Origin: Pelecanus crispus
Taxonomy: Eukaryota > Chordata > Aves > Pelecaniformes > Pelecanidae
Reading direction: 5' to 3'
Assembly (NCBI RefSeq): GCF_030463565.1
Contig: NC_134643.1
Coordinates: 122,556,309-122,620,308, forward strand
DNA length: 64,000 bases
How positions within the stretch are numbered: the first letter of the stretch is position 1; every line of letters starts with the position of its first letter. Under the pieces are notes generated by a model, which saw only the letters and a list, made by a program, of their open reading frames with translations, was not told the DNA's origin and searched no databases. The translations under genes were made by a program, and so were the position numbers. This document shows positions 39,101-50,300 of the stretch, piece by piece.

Positions 39101-42100
39101 GTAATGAAACAACTTTCATTTCTAATTCCTTGTTGTCTTGATTCTGTTGTAGATGCTTAAGAGTCAGCATAGTGTAAAAAAATTGTACTAAAGTTATCAG
39201 ATTGGATTCTGAATTCACACATTAGAAGAGGTGCTTTTAATAAAGTACACTTTGGAATTTAGAACTCTCTTTATTTCCAGTATTTGGAATTTGTTCAGGC
39301 TCTGGTAATTCCTATATAGGAACTCGGGGCTTTGATTTTTAGCTACGAATAGCAGTATTTTGATTCTGCTCTCTCCTTTCTACACCACTCCTAACCCCCA
39401 AATTAGCACATTTACAGGTGTGAGGAGAAAGCTGTGTAACATTAAAATGACCTCATCAAGAAATTGCACTCTGTCATTTGTGAACTGAATACACGCTGGT
39501 GATAATGAAACAGGTGTTTATATTGAAAATTCTATCATTGCAAAGCAGGTACAAAAGAGGAATCGGAACCCAGGGTGACATTGACTGGGGTTTGTATGAT
39601 TCTCGGCATGGTTGCCCTTTTCTTATGAGAGGTTCCTGGAAAAGAGAGGGGAGGATGAAAATGGAAGTAAGTAAAAGCCATTCTAGGTGTATAGATTGAG
39701 GCAGTTCATATCGAAGAAACTGATTGTCTCTGTGTACACACACACACTGCATGGTCTGCACCAGTCAGAAAAAAGTTGAACTGGAGAGGTGCACTTAGCC
39801 TCTCTATTCTTCCATCAGAGCACTTTGTTATTGAACGCAGCATCCAGTTGCATGATTGATAGGTATTTACTGTTTAATAGGTAAATATTTGGAGAAGTCC
39901 TGCCACAATCTTCAGCAATTATTTTTTGCAAAAATTTTTTAACACCATGTAGAGTGGGGATTACACACATATGCATCATTGCATTATTAGTGTGTGTCAG
40001 TTGCCAATTTCAAATCCCCGTAAAAATATAATATCCTTAGTCTCTGCAAAAGTAAGACTTCTGGTTTTGTTTACATACAAATTGAAACCAAGGACTTATC
40101 AGTCCTTTGTCCAAATCTGGGAAATGCTTACTTTTGCAAGCACAACTCAAAATAAAGGAAAAAGAAGCAAAAAAAAATTGTTCTAGTAATTTGCTTTGAT
40201 AGTAAGTAAAATTTTCACAAAAATACTAGGCATTGTATCATCTAACTTACTATGCGAAATAACCGATGGACTTATCAGTGCCAGTGTGTAAACTTGTATA
40301 TTTTAAGGCAAGCAATTTTTTGCTGTGATGGAAATGATTGACTTACTTACTTGGGTCAGCGGGGGGGGCAGAAGAGAGATGATAGTTCACAGAATAACCT
40401 GTGAACTTTCACCCCTCTATATGGAAACTTGTTTCAGGGTCAAATCCTTGTAGCTGCCTTCTTGCCACGGTCAATGCCAGCCCTACTATTCACAACACTG
40501 CGGCCATCGAGGCCTAGGTACGTAAACATTTAAGGAGTTTTTAAAGTTCTTTACATCAAAACAGATTTTTAAAATTTCTGTTTATAAGCTTTCACCATTT
40601 AACAACTATTATGTTAATGATGATTTGAAAGAATGTGAAGACTACTGCTGCTAAACTGTGTGGCTAAGCGCCTTTTTTTCCTTTAAAAAAAGAAAAGAAA
40701 AACCTGTATGTTTCATGTGGATTTTCAGAGTAGAACTTGAATGTGCAACTGCTGTATAATAAAATGGGGAAAAGTTTTGGTTTTTTTTATATTTAAAAGA
40801 CGCCTAAACACTATGTGAATGTCATTACTAAATGTGCTTGTATTTTGTTCAACAACTAGGTACACTTGGCACACATGTTGCCAGTTAAACAGTTAACACT
40901 GCCTCCTTTCACAAGATGAGAAGAGATGCATTGGAACCAAAGTAGTGTGTTTAAAAATGGACGGTTATCATTTTATTAAATACATATGTCTGAAATGGGT
41001 CACTTGCCACTTTTGGATTGCATTAGAATTTTCTTAAGTTGTTCTTTTTTGAAAAGATTGATTTGTGTCTCGTGTGTCTGCGTGAATTCTGGTTTATACA
41101 AGATGTTAATGTACATAAAGCTAAGGTGTATTTTTTTTGAATTGAGTCTGTGAAAGGTTGTTAGAAACATTTTTTGGAAGCTCCCCCTTATTTTTTAAAA
41201 CCCCAGTGCTAACTTTAGGACTTGTTTTACTTTTCTTTTTCTGGATAGGATCAGTTCTTAAGAGCAGCCCCTGTAACTGGAGGAATGGGAGCTCAGCTGA
41301 TGAGAAAAATGGGCTGGAGAGAAGGAGAAGGGCTTGGAAAAAACAAAGAAGGCAGCGTTGAGCCTATTATGGTCGATTTTAAGACAGATCGAAAAGGTAA
41401 GCCCTTCCTTAAATGTCTTACGGCAGTATAAACTTCTCATGTCTGGACACAGGCAAAATAACTTTGAAGTAGTAAGCTTTTCCTGGGTACAGCTTCACTG
41501 TAAAAATTAACAGAATGATGTAGATGATTTTGGTACTAGTTTTTCAAGCCCTGGATTATGCATATGGGTATTGTCCTTATGCCTGTGAACTCTTCCAGAT
41601 GTTCTTTAACTTCCCCTAACCTTCACCTTCCATTTTAAAGAGTGCTTCTCAGTGGCTCTTAAATTAGGGATGTGCTTCAGTTGGATGTACGGAGAAGGCA
41701 CAGACAGGGAAATGAATTGTGGAAAAGACGTTGTGGTTGGTCTAGAGAAGGTGGCTGAAGCAGGAATGGGGCAGGATAGATGATTGAGTAGTTCGATCAG
41801 TTTTAAACTGGGGTGAAGGACAGAGGTGAGAGCTACGGAATTGAGTTACTGTCGCCTTTCAGCTGAAGTCCTGACATGATTAGACTGTCACACTGATGTT
41901 TTTAGGTCTTCCAAATGGATTCTGTTTCCTTTTTTGTCCATCTGATCTCTCTGCTGTTCCATCTCCTAGTTTGATCTGCTGCCGGCACCTCTGCTCAACT
42001 ACAGTGTTTCCCTGATTGTTTTCAAAGATTGCTTTAGCAATCTTTCTTCCTCTTCTTTATATAGTCCATGGCCACAGGTGGAGAACTGTTGGCACTTGTC

Positions 42101-45100
42101 TCATTTGACTCAAAAGAACTACCCTTTTATTTACAGGCAGCGTGGTTTCTATGACTGGCCATCTTACTGGCATATTCAGCAAGAGTTCTGTTTTCAGAGT
42201 GAATGTTGATGAAAATTTTCCATCTGAAATACCTATACAAGTTCTAACCATTTTAAATACAAGATACAGAATTTCAGCAGTCAAGATTTATGATTTAATT
42301 GCTCTATTATGCATGTTACCAAAATAAACAATTTAACACTGGCTGCAGGAAAACATTCTTACTGTTGTTCTCCTAAGTATTTTTTAAAAACTATGAACCT
42401 TTAATATATTAAATAGATCGCATCTAATATTAAAGCATGAAAATACTTTGAATTATGGGTTTGTATTAGCCTTTGTCAATGCTCATAATTGAGCTTGGAA
42501 GAAAACAGCACATAAATGCAAACGTGAAGTTAATTTGCAGAGATGCTGTTGGAGGAATCTTTGTGTCAGTCGCTAGTTCTCAATACAGAGATAGTTCAGT
42601 ACTGCTCAGGTAACCAAGCTAGCAGTGAAAATATAATTTAAACATTTAAATATTAAGGGCCAAGAGGTAGAAAATGAGAAAGCAAGCCTATGTTACGGAA
42701 ATATCCATTGCTTTCTAAATTCTGAACACCTTCTAGCAGCATAATATGGTTTTATAAATGGGGAAATGCAACAGTCTCAAAGTACAGAACACAATAATAG
42801 ACACCTTTGTTTTATATGAACAATGACCAAACTTGCTTTTCAGCTGTTTTTCTTCTGTGCAACCTTTCTGCCTAAAGAAAGAAAGAAAGAAAAGGGGAAA
42901 ACAAAAAAACCCCAACCAAAAAAAAAAACCTGGTGACAGTGTGATTGCCAAGAAAATACATGAAAAAAATTTTGTCGCTTTTACATAGTTACTGTGATCT
43001 TTGTAGATGTTGTTTTGTTAAGTTCTTGCTGCTGGTAAGAGTTCCTTCAGTTTAGCTTGATTAATATCAGTCAGAGGGAAGAAATTGAAAACAGTCAATT
43101 TCAGTATTATTTTCTCAAGCAGCCTGCATGACACAGTGATGGATTTTGTGGTGAGGAGGGAAGAGTTAGCTCTGTTCATCATGTTGCTTGCTTTTTGTCA
43201 CATCATGGGAAAGAGGCGGTATTGCTGCACAACCTGAGAATGTTTTGAACATTAAAAACATCTTGGTGATACAAAGCTGTGTCACAGCTCAAGTTTGTGG
43301 TTCTAGAACTGTGCCCCAGGTTCCTCATGTGGTTTCTGACAGAAATTTCTTTAATACCTGCAGAACTTGATACTGAGGTTTCAAGGATCAAGCCCTAAGG
43401 CCTGAGACAGGATCAGGTCCTCATTGTGCTGGGCATTCTGTAACAGACAGTTTGCTCTTTCTGCTTCAGAACACTCATTCTTCAATAACAATTAAAAATA
43501 TTAGGTGGAGTTAAAGGATGCCTCTTCTGGCACGTGATAGATTCGTCTGAAAATACTGATAACCTTAGTGATGGCCGGGCTTTGCTTTAATTTCATAGTT
43601 TTAAAATATTTGATTATTATCATATATGCAATCTTGTAATTTCAACAAAAAACCTAAAGGTGTTCTGTATTGATAAAGAATGCTTTTTAATGTTGAGCTA
43701 ACCAAGTCTGTAACATGGGGAGACAACCTGCATTATGAAGCAGCAGCATGTATCATGCATTACAGAGAAGCAACTGAACAGTGATTATACATTTATGACA
43801 AGTAGCTGAAAAGCTTTCTTGAAACATTAGTGTTCTTTGATGCTTAAATGTATCAAAAGTCAATTTTTTAAAGTTCTGTGTAGAGGTTTAAAGAAAAATC
43901 CTAAATTTTTAAAAGGAGTCTGTCTGTTACTAAGTAACCCGTTTTTGTTTTGTAGGGGTCTTCAAGCACATTTTTAGAACTTATCACCCAAATAAAATAC
44001 TATTTCTAGATACACGAACAAGCAGTTTGCTAAGGAGTTACTTAGTAGGCTGCACTAAGACATGAACCAAAAGGTTGTCTGCCTTTGCCATAGCTTTCCC
44101 TTAGATCCTGGTTTTTTTCTACTTGCTGTATTCCAAAAAGCTTGGCCCATCGGCAGAGCCTGTTGGAGTGCATTGCTGCTTCTTTGAAAATCCCCCTTGA
44201 GGCAGCAGGGACAAGATGTGGAAGACAAGCATCAGTGACTTAGAGTGAGGGAGACACAGTATTAATGCGGAGAATGACATAAGAGTTTTTTTCTTTGGTG
44301 GAGATCTTTGGTTATTTTTATACAGATATAAAATTCTGTAAGGTGGGGGGGAAGAAACTTTGTTTCAGTGATTGTTGTCTGTGAGGGTTTCATGCCACTT
44401 GAAAAGTCCCAACTTAGGAGCTGCATGAACATTAGGATGAAAATCTGGTAAGGAGGGAAGGATTTTCTTTTAAAGCAAAACAAAACAAAACGGCAGCCAA
44501 AAAAAGCTGAAGGAACAGGAAGAAACTGGAAACAATTGCAGTATCTCCCTGTCTTTATTCACCAAAGCCAGGAACAGAAACAAATTGAGGTAAGAAACAA
44601 AGTAACATTGAAGGATTTGGAGGCCAAATTCTGAAAAACCAGTCAGGCATTTTGTTTACCTGTATTTAAGGTAATAGCAAAATGAATGGAAAGAAACTTG
44701 AGTCACTTCATAAGCATAGCGTGGTTACTGGCATTTGATACATTTTTGGCAATTGTTACATTTTATTTCTTACTCTTGTAAGATTTTAAAAAGAAAAATG
44801 TTCAGCTTCAGTGTTTCACAGTGACTTCCATTGGAACTTATGCCCTTTGTATTGACTTGGGGCCCAGTTGCATGCTTTTCTGCTACTTCAAATTCGGATG
44901 TGATGGAAATCGTGGTAATTGGGCTGTGAACTTGCACATAAAGGATAAATATTTGAATACTGTTAAAGAGAGTGCATGTTGTAAGAACACCGCTCTGTTA
45001 CTTGTACCATAAAAGCACATGCTAGGTACACTTTTTACTGTTTAATGGAAATACTTCAAATGCTTAGTATGTTAGAGGCAAACTGTTAAGGTAGTGGATG

Positions 45101-46496
45101 ACTTTTGGGTTGCACAAAGCAAACACTGAATGAGAGAATGTTTTTTAAGTTTATCTCTCGTTCCGTGTTTCTCCAGAGAAGGCACGGAAAACCAGGTGTT
45201 TCCTGGCTTGTATAAGACTGCTCAAAGTTTTCTACTACCTGGCTTGTTAAGAGTCTTACTGGAGCAGTTGAGAAGAATGTTATGTGTAGTATGGAGGGGA
45301 AAAACCATGCTGGATGAAAGGGAGGTTTGAAAGACTTCTGAGAAGACAGTTGTATGGTGTCTCCAGGTTTCATCTCCACTAATACACGTTACCGCTTTAC
45401 TGATGAGAATACAGAAATGGGGTGGGAATCATAAATGTGAACTTTATTGTGTTTTGTTTAGGGCTTGTTGCTGTGGGAGAGAAGGCACAAAAGAGATCTG
45501 GACATTATGTTGTGATGAAGGATCTTTCAGGTGAGATTCTTATTTGTCTAAAAAAAAATCTCATTTAAAATGATTGCTTTGATAGCTGCATTGAAATTTC
45601 AAATACATTTTATCTTCAAGGTAAACATCCAGTTTCTGCGTTGATGGAGATCTGTAACAAAAGAAGATGGTCACCACCTGAATTTGTGTTGGTGGATGAT
45701 AGTGGGCCTGATCATCGCAAACACTTTATCTTTAAGGTGCGTTTGCGTTTCCGTGTTTGCTGTTGGTTTCTCTATTAAAGGTGATGTAAATTCATGTTTA
45801 TATTTGTGTATAAACATGCAGGCCACCTCAGGGGTGGCTGAAGACTGCTAAGCAGTGTCTTGATGCTAAAATTTCAAAGTCCTGTTTCTGTAAAGGCCAA
45901 ATCGGATCTCTAGAGCACATTAATCTGTAAATGCATCAAGAAACATACTCTTGCACCTCTTACTAAAATTATTAACCTGTGTGGTATCGTGGTCTTGCTG
46001 TTTACTTGCAGGTGTGGTGTTAAGTCTTGCTGTTGTAAAGGTAGTTTGTTTTTTTTAGTTTTTAGTTATTTTAGTCTATTTAGTTTTAGGTTTTTTAGTT
46101 ATTTTTGTCCTTCAGTTATCTTACGATGTGGGCTTTCTTTTTCACGTAGTATCTTGTATTAGCAGTTCCTGTTTGGAGATGATTGGGCTTACAGACCAGG
46201 CATGGGTTTTGTCTGCCCCTAAATAGGAATTGAATAGAGAATGTGTGTAAAGGAGCTCTGTAGTGCTGCCTCGAAACAGAATTGAAGAGGCGCTTTCTAA
46301 CGCTTTTCTTTTTTCCTCTCTCTCTTTCATAAAACAGGTGAGAGTCAATGGAAACGAATACAGGCCTACTTTTGCCAGCCTTAATAAGAAGCATGCTAAA
46401 GCCACAGCAGCAACTGCGGCTCTCCAAGCGATGGGACTTGTACCAAAGGAAAGCATGGTTAATACCACCATGTTTAGGAGTGCCTCACACCGCTAG
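9076..46496 (+). CDS. SON: SON, nuclear-speckle RNA-splicing co-factor (12 coding exons)
   Basis: Coding exons: 9076-9164, 9921-10087, 12531-23444, 24942-25102, 26822-26962, 28838-29026, 33307-33417, 33811-33927, 41249-41396, 45462-45530, 45621-45736, 46338-46496. They total 12,381 nt, or 4126 residues plus stop. All introns are GT-AG and every junction keeps frame. The N terminus MATNIEQIFRSFVVSKFREI is essentially identical to human SON. Then come a lysine-rich block, degenerate repeats, RS arrays, a conserved stretch starting LLEIAKANAAAMC, a G-patch (about 3964-4012) and a C-terminal dsRBD (about 4036-4115). SON is a speckle scaffold that promotes splicing of weak-site introns in cell-cycle genes. 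Human SON is 2426 residues; the excess here is all in exon 3. Confidence 0.97.
9921..10087 (+). CDS. SON: SON coding exon 2
   Basis: Acceptor TTTTGGTTAG/T; the exon encodes GKVEGQPNGD and then the conserved segment IVQKIEEVLSGALDTEL, matching human IVQKIEEVLSGVLDTEL. Donor AATCAG/GTAAAT, phase 1. The open frame to the left of 9921 is intron read-through. Confidence 0.95.
10088..12530. other. SON: SON intron 2
   Basis: A 2.4-kb AT-rich intron ending in a long pyrimidine tract and CTAG. It holds a T run at 10913-10930 (A-rich on the minus strand). The open frame that runs into exon 3 from 12413 is intronic up to 12530. No other feature recognised. Confidence 0.8.
12531..23444 (+). CDS. SON: SON giant exon 3: repeat and RS-domain exon
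   Basis: One uninterrupted coding exon of 10,914 bp (3638 codons), phase 1 in and phase 2 out. Order: a lysine block (12600-12700); degenerate 13-16-residue repeats rich in VK, LE and AxE motifs (about 13200-16750); a first RS domain with 27-residue repeats (16860-18160); a long degenerate 30-residue array (18240-21630); nine acidic 30-residue units (21638-22447); 30-residue RS repeats (22500-22960); and a free RS region (22960-23444) ending KRLTDLD across the junction. The mammalian repeat families (MLASxTMDSQ, DPYRLxx, RSMMSxY) are absent. RS domains of this kind are SR-kinase targets and drive speckle association; the role of the acidic units is unknown. Confidence 0.95.
16860..18160 (+). 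repeat. SON: RS-domain tandem repeats in SON, incl. five 81-bp units
   Basis: A 27-residue (81-bp) RS repeat with core SKSRSVEKRLSSRRS. Five units at 17216-17620 keep exact 81-bp spacing, with unit starts at 17216, 17297, 17378, 17459 and 17540; the middle three are almost identical in DNA. Flanking units are more diverged and vary in length. The near-identity points to recent unequal exchange or gene conversion. Confidence 0.9.
18240..21630 (+). repeat. SON: Degenerate 30-residue repeat array in SON
   Basis: Roughly 37 diverged units of about 90 bp with the pattern SPEGQEL..S.. then AEK..VQEPSL and then SENEY. Spacing is close to 30 residues with small slips. Units are acidic and rich in S, E and P. 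The array joins smoothly to the near-perfect acidic units that follow. Confidence 0.8.
21638..22447 (+). repeat. SON: Nine acidic 30-residue (90-bp) tandem units in SON
   Basis: Exactly nine units of 90 bp begin D[ED][HGQ]ESRS and continue GEE.ED.EPSLTAE. Units alternate loosely between an ending of the STSS type and one of the HRRS.SP type, suggesting a 180-bp higher-order period. The motifs SxSSDE and TTGEE are typical casein-kinase-2 style acidic phosphosites (inference). Confidence 0.9.
22500..22960 (+). repeat. SON: 30-residue RS repeats in SON (90-bp units)
   Basis: About five units with the core SRSTSVEKTADKESSRRS; the phrase coding EKTADKE recurs at exact 90-bp steps (22721, 22811, 22901). 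Unit length equals that of the preceding acidic array while the charge is reversed. Confidence 0.88.
23445..24941. other. SON: SON intron 3
   Basis: A 1.5-kb intron. Donor TTGG/GTAAGT; acceptor a long T run then AG. It has an AATAAA hexamer near 24425. Retention would end the protein after only GK (stop at 23450-23452). No other feature recognised. Confidence 0.8.
24942..25102 (+). CDS. SON: SON coding exon 4
   Basis: Encodes KAQLLEIAKANAAAMCAKSG, nearly identical to human SON, ending in ELTE. Phase 2 in, phase 0 out; donor GAG/GTAAGT. Confidence 0.96.
26822..26962 (+). CDS. SON: SON coding exon 5
   Basis: Encodes KCKKIAQSTDDVIVNKPHVS, a run of glutamates and FKLSEPKPIFFNL, matching human SON. 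Phase 0 at both ends. Read-through past the donor (AAGT/GTGAGT) adds 16 hydrophobic residues before a stop. Confidence 0.96.
28838..29026 (+). CDS. SON: SON coding exon 6
   Basis: Encodes a proline-rich start and then SLSKEFPVSSGSQHRKKEAD and VYGEWVPVEKGKEE, conserved with human. Phase 0 at both ends; donor ATTGAG/GTAAGG. The open frame continues 35 codons into the intron as a lysine/arginine-rich tail (see findings). Confidence 0.95.
29027..33306. other. SON: SON intron 6
   Basis: A 4.3-kb AT-rich intron. It begins with the in-frame basic extension (to 29131) followed by an AATAAA at 29569-29574, a possible intronic polyadenylation unit. The remainder shows only short frames and homopolymers. 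Confidence 0.7.
33307..33927 (+). CDS. SON: SON coding exons 7 and 8
   Basis: Exon 7 (33307-33417) encodes GVDITTAMNDRAVAQKRLNE and then FDLEAM. Exon 8 (33811-33927) encodes IDAWAQSNSIPGQFTGSTGA and QAWIRK. Both are phase 0 at each end and conserved with human. The exon 8 donor AAAG/GTAGAA is weak, fitting regulated splicing into the long intron that follows. Confidence 0.95.
33928..41248. other. SON: SON intron 8 (7.3 kb)
   Basis: The longest SON intron, AT-rich. It contains a candidate cassette exon at 40438-40517, a TG repeat near 38190-38206 and C/A-rich low complexity at 35435-35475. No transposon recognised by eye. Confidence 0.7.
40438..40517 (+). other. SON: Candidate SON cassette (truncating) exon
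   Basis: An 80-bp segment with good splice sites (TTGTTTCAG/GG and CCTAG/GTACGT). Entered in the exon 8 frame it is fully open and encodes GQILVAAFLPRSMPALLFTT plus a short arginine/proline tail. Its length is not a multiple of three, so joining exon 9 gives a stop after ISS. The product would lack the G-patch and dsRBD. Truncated SON isoforms from alternative exons are reported in mammals; correspondence is inferred. Confidence 0.6.
41249..41396 (+). CDS. SON: SON coding exon 9: G-patch domain
   Basis: Encodes DQFLRAAPVTGGMGAQLMRK followed by MGWREGEGLGKNKEG, a full G-patch signature (GW, GxGLGK) that binds and activates DEAH helicases in other family members. Phase 0 in, phase 1 out; donor AAAAG/GTAAGC. 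Confidence 0.96.
41397..45461. other. SON: SON intron 9
   Basis: A 4.1-kb AT-rich intron with a short GAAA repeat at 42874-42894. No exon-like segment recognised. Confidence 0.7.
45462..46496 (+). CDS. SON: SON coding exons 10-12: C-terminal dsRBD
   Basis: Exons 45462-45530, 45621-45736 and 46338-46496. They encode GLVAVGEKAQKRSG, then the dsRBD: HPVSALMEICNKRRW, the strand segment around PDHRKHFIFKVRVNG, and the terminal helix NKKHAKATAATAALQAMGL. The lysine-rich KKHAKATAA motif at the start of the second helix is the canonical RNA-contact region. The stop is the TAG at 46494-46496 after RSASHR. Confidence 0.96.
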
Positions 46497-47390
46497 ATAT
46501 TGTTTTTTATATTGACATTATTTCAGATAATTTTACTCTGCACAAAAATGGTATTTGCCCTTTCATGTTGTAAATACATTGGCAATTCCCACGTTGTAAA
46601 AACTGTACAGACACCTTCAGGTTTTTCTTTTGTACCATCAAAATGTATTTAAATCATACTTAGTTTTTGGTATGTTTATATTGTTTACATTAGTGATGTA
46701 ATTATTTCTTAAATGACTAAATCAGACGACAGACTCTGGAGGCATCAGTAATCTAAACCCTTGTTTTAAAACTCATGCAATTTCTCTTCAATACGGAATG
46801 TTAACACTTTCATACTGTTTTGTACTACGCTGCAGTTTTCCCCGGTCTCGGTAAAGCTCCTCTTGCACTTTTGCCGACAGCTGGTGAAAGGTCGTGCGGC
46901 TTACCTTAGTCTAGTCGAGGCTGGCGTGTACTGCTGGACGGATACTGGGCCAGTACTGTGACCCCTGCGAGAAGGTGCGCGGTGGCAGCCCTGTTGTACA
47001 GTGTTAACGCTGCGGCTTCTCTTTGCGTTTTGTTTGGGGGTTTAACTCGGTGGCGCTCTGCAACTGGCCGTACAGCCCAAGCTCTAGGACGTAGGTGGTT
47101 AGGCAAAAGACTTGCTTTCAAAGGGATGGCAGAAAGTCCAGCAACGGAACCGATGAGGCTTGCAATGTAAAGGTGACTCTCCCTGCATGTTCTGAGAAGG
47201 GAGACGATGGAGTGGTCTATTCCAAACAAATTAACACACTGCCTGATGTTGATTGTATGAATTTGTGGTTAATGTGAATTTTAAACTCTTAACAAATCTA
47301 CAACTGGATTCGGGGGGAGGGAGGGGATAGAATGATGCTTAAATTGTTGTACCCAACTTGGTCAATAAAGCAGCACAACTTCATAATCTT
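46497..47390 (+). other. SON: SON 3' untranslated region
   Basis: Follows the SON stop codon; an AATAAA at 47364-47369 predicts cleavage near 47385. A second AATAAA at 48147-48152 could give a longer form. The middle of the UTR (46840-47120) is markedly more CpG-rich than its flanks. Confidence 0.7.
47364..47369 (+). terminator. SON: SON polyadenylation signal
   Basis: Canonical AATAAA, 868 bases after the stop codon, in sequence running from UTR into featureless intergenic DNA. Confidence 0.65.
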
Positions 47391-50300
47391 AATCACTGGT
47401 CAGTAAACAGTAATTAAAATGTATGCCAAAACAACTTTTTGAGGAAACGCACAGTATAAAAGTATGCTTTATGAAGATTATCAACAGCTGTTAGGGTTGC
47501 AGAATCAGTTCTAGTCATTTTTGGTTGCTTTGGACTATTACCAAATTTAACTCCTTGGGCTTAAATTTTCCATAATGGTACTCTGCCCTCAAGGAGACAG
47601 CCTGATCCCAAGTTTTGGCAGTTTGACAAGGGAGAGGACGTAGAAAGCTTTTCCTCCTTTTTTTTTTTCCTTTTTTTTTTCCTTTTTTTTTTTTTTTTAA
47701 TTTAAGAAGTATTAGTACTTTAGCTATGTGCACTTTGAATTGGAAAGGGCATTGTACACCTCTTGCCAGATTTGTCTGAGTTAGGAGCAGATTGCCAGGA
47801 CTTAGGGACTCTAGTAGTTCAGGTGCTTATTTCAGAAAAGTCTTTTCGAGGTCTCTTTGTTTTACATCTACTGACCAGAGCTTCGTCCGGGACAGGAACA
47901 AAATACAGTTTGTACGCAGTAAGGCTGTGCTCAGGCCTAAAGTGAATGACCTTTGCAATGGTAGTAGGAATGTGGAGGTGAAGAATTACTAGTACCTCTT
48001 CTTCCACAAAGTAAAGTGACTTGTGTGTATCTGTCAACTGCTACGGAACAAGGTGTCTGTCTTTGCCCTCAAGGGACAAGGATCAATGTCTCATGTTGTG
48101 TACAGCAGAGAAATGGTATTTGGTTCTCCACCACACACTTCTGAGAAATAAAGCCCCTTATTGGTCTGTCAAAGCGCTCTAGAAATGCCTAAGTTAATTT
48201 TCATGGACGTAGCTGTCTTTAATTAAACTTTTTTCCCTTTGGCTTCTCGCCTTCAGTCTCTGACTAAATATTTGAAGATCTCCTTGCCTTGTTTGCTGAA
48301 CTAGTTGCAAGGTGTGTAGAAAAACCAAAAGTAAATATGATGATACAGCAATGGAAAGATCTACTCTGGAAGAACTGGGTGTTGTATCTGTCTTTAGCTG
48401 AAGTCTGGCTTTTTGATGTACGACTTAAAAGTAATTAACTTGGGATGTGGGAGCAGCTCTTAATCAGACTTTTGTTTAAATATCTGGCTGAATAGAGCTA
48501 AAGTATCAGAGATGCTGATCATTCTGTTTAGTCTACGGTGTCCGTGTAAGCACTGGTTTCATAGCTGTACAGTATCAAATCTGGGAACATACAATCTCTT
48601 GTACTTGTTGTTTTGTTCTTTTTTTGCTCAATAATTCCCCGTGTATAATGTAAAGATACGTGTTATCTCACAGCAGCAAGGAGCAGATGAACTCGGTCCT
48701 GTTGAAGACTCCATTTAAAAAATAACTGTTTAGGCAAGTTCTGGATTTCATGCCTTAAAAGATGTGGCACTGTATGTGGGTTTAACCTTTGGTCTGAAGG
48801 AAGAGTTATTAAAAAAAAAAAAAAAAAGAAAATAATTAAGGTCTGTAATACCCGAATTATGACACTTCTTGATTTTGAGGTTTCTGTTTTAGTTTCATTC
48901 CTTGTTGTTTAGAACGATACATGAATCTAAAGCTAGTGCAGCGATGTTCTTCTGTTAAATTTGTAAATTTGAATTGGTTTGCGTGTTCTTTGCATGCAGG
49001 AATAGATAAGTAGTGATATATTAAAAAGAACAACTAGGAAACTCTCTCTTGGAACCTGGTTATTTATGCAGCACTTTAGCTGTCTTAAAGGTGAATAGTC
49101 TGTGACTCCTGCTGATGGAAGACGTGACCTGCTTGGCTGCTGGATTTCCTTTTGCTGCAGAATTATTTTCCTAGAAGTAAGCCTGCTGAAAGTGCTTCTG
49201 ACTTCCCTGTCATGCGAGGGAGGAGCGTTTTGAAATGGGTGCCTGAGAATGTGTAGCCAGCTTCTATGAGCACGATTTCTTGGCGGTCTTCTAATGTGTA
49301 ATTTTTAAGTAGTTAGGACTGGAGGAGCAGGAAGATGAAGTTCCTATGCCTTGGAAAAGTCGGAATTGCCTCTTAAAAGTGCAAAAACTATATGAAGTCT
49401 TAAACAACTGCTACAGTCTCTAGCTCTCCCAGACAAATAGCTCTGATGAAAATTCACCCATTTGGACAGGTCAAATAAATAAATCTTACGGCTCTACAAG
49501 CATCTGAATAATGGTAGTATTTACTGAAAATACCTTTAGGTGGAAGAGCAGCAGACCGGGTAATGTAATGCTGTAGCTTTTACAGGGGAAGTTCATTGGA
49601 GCCACGTGTGCTTCAAGAACGGCACCGAATCCCAGAGCTGTAAGCAACTGGAATATGCTGCTGAAATTACAGGCAAAGTTATGACTTAAAACGAACAGGC
49701 AGACAGTTTACAGTACAAGGAGGAGCTACAGCTTGGGTAATGGTGCAAAGCACGCGATAAAGAATTTGGTGGTAAATTTTTGAAATTACATAGTTCTAGA
49801 CTACAAGAATGTAATCGCAATTTGATTTTCTTTAAATGACTGCAAGCCATTAATTGGTGTTAGTGTCTCTCCATAACTCTAACATGCTAGATGGGAAAAG
49901 ACAAACTGGAACTGAAATGGATAGTAATTATTTCCTGGAAACAGATAGGCTGAAGTCCACATAGCAGAATGGTTATTGGCTTGATTAAAGTTGCTTTCCC
50001 ATAGGGGCAGCTACAGCGTGGCTTTTTCCTGTTGCTCTCAGTGACTCGCTCTGCGTGCTGACACGCTCTGTAAGTAGGCCCGTTCCTCAAGCACGCGCTC
50101 GGAAGACGCTGCCTGTTCCAGAACTGGGGCGGTCGCTCTGAGGTCGTGAGCAGCTTTCAGGAGGGCTCGCCCCTGTGACGGCAGGGGAAGCCGCGCGCTC
50201 TTCGGGGCCCCGGGTGTAGTCGCTGTCAGAACCGGTCGAGGACCTGTCGCGTGGGACCAGAGGGTATTTTACAGCAGATTGCAAAGCACGGTAGCAGAGG

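Noticed and set aside
48811-48827. A run of A as the tail of a retroposed gene copy
   Set aside because: No upstream coding remnant or target-site duplication could be seen; treated as a simple homopolymer.
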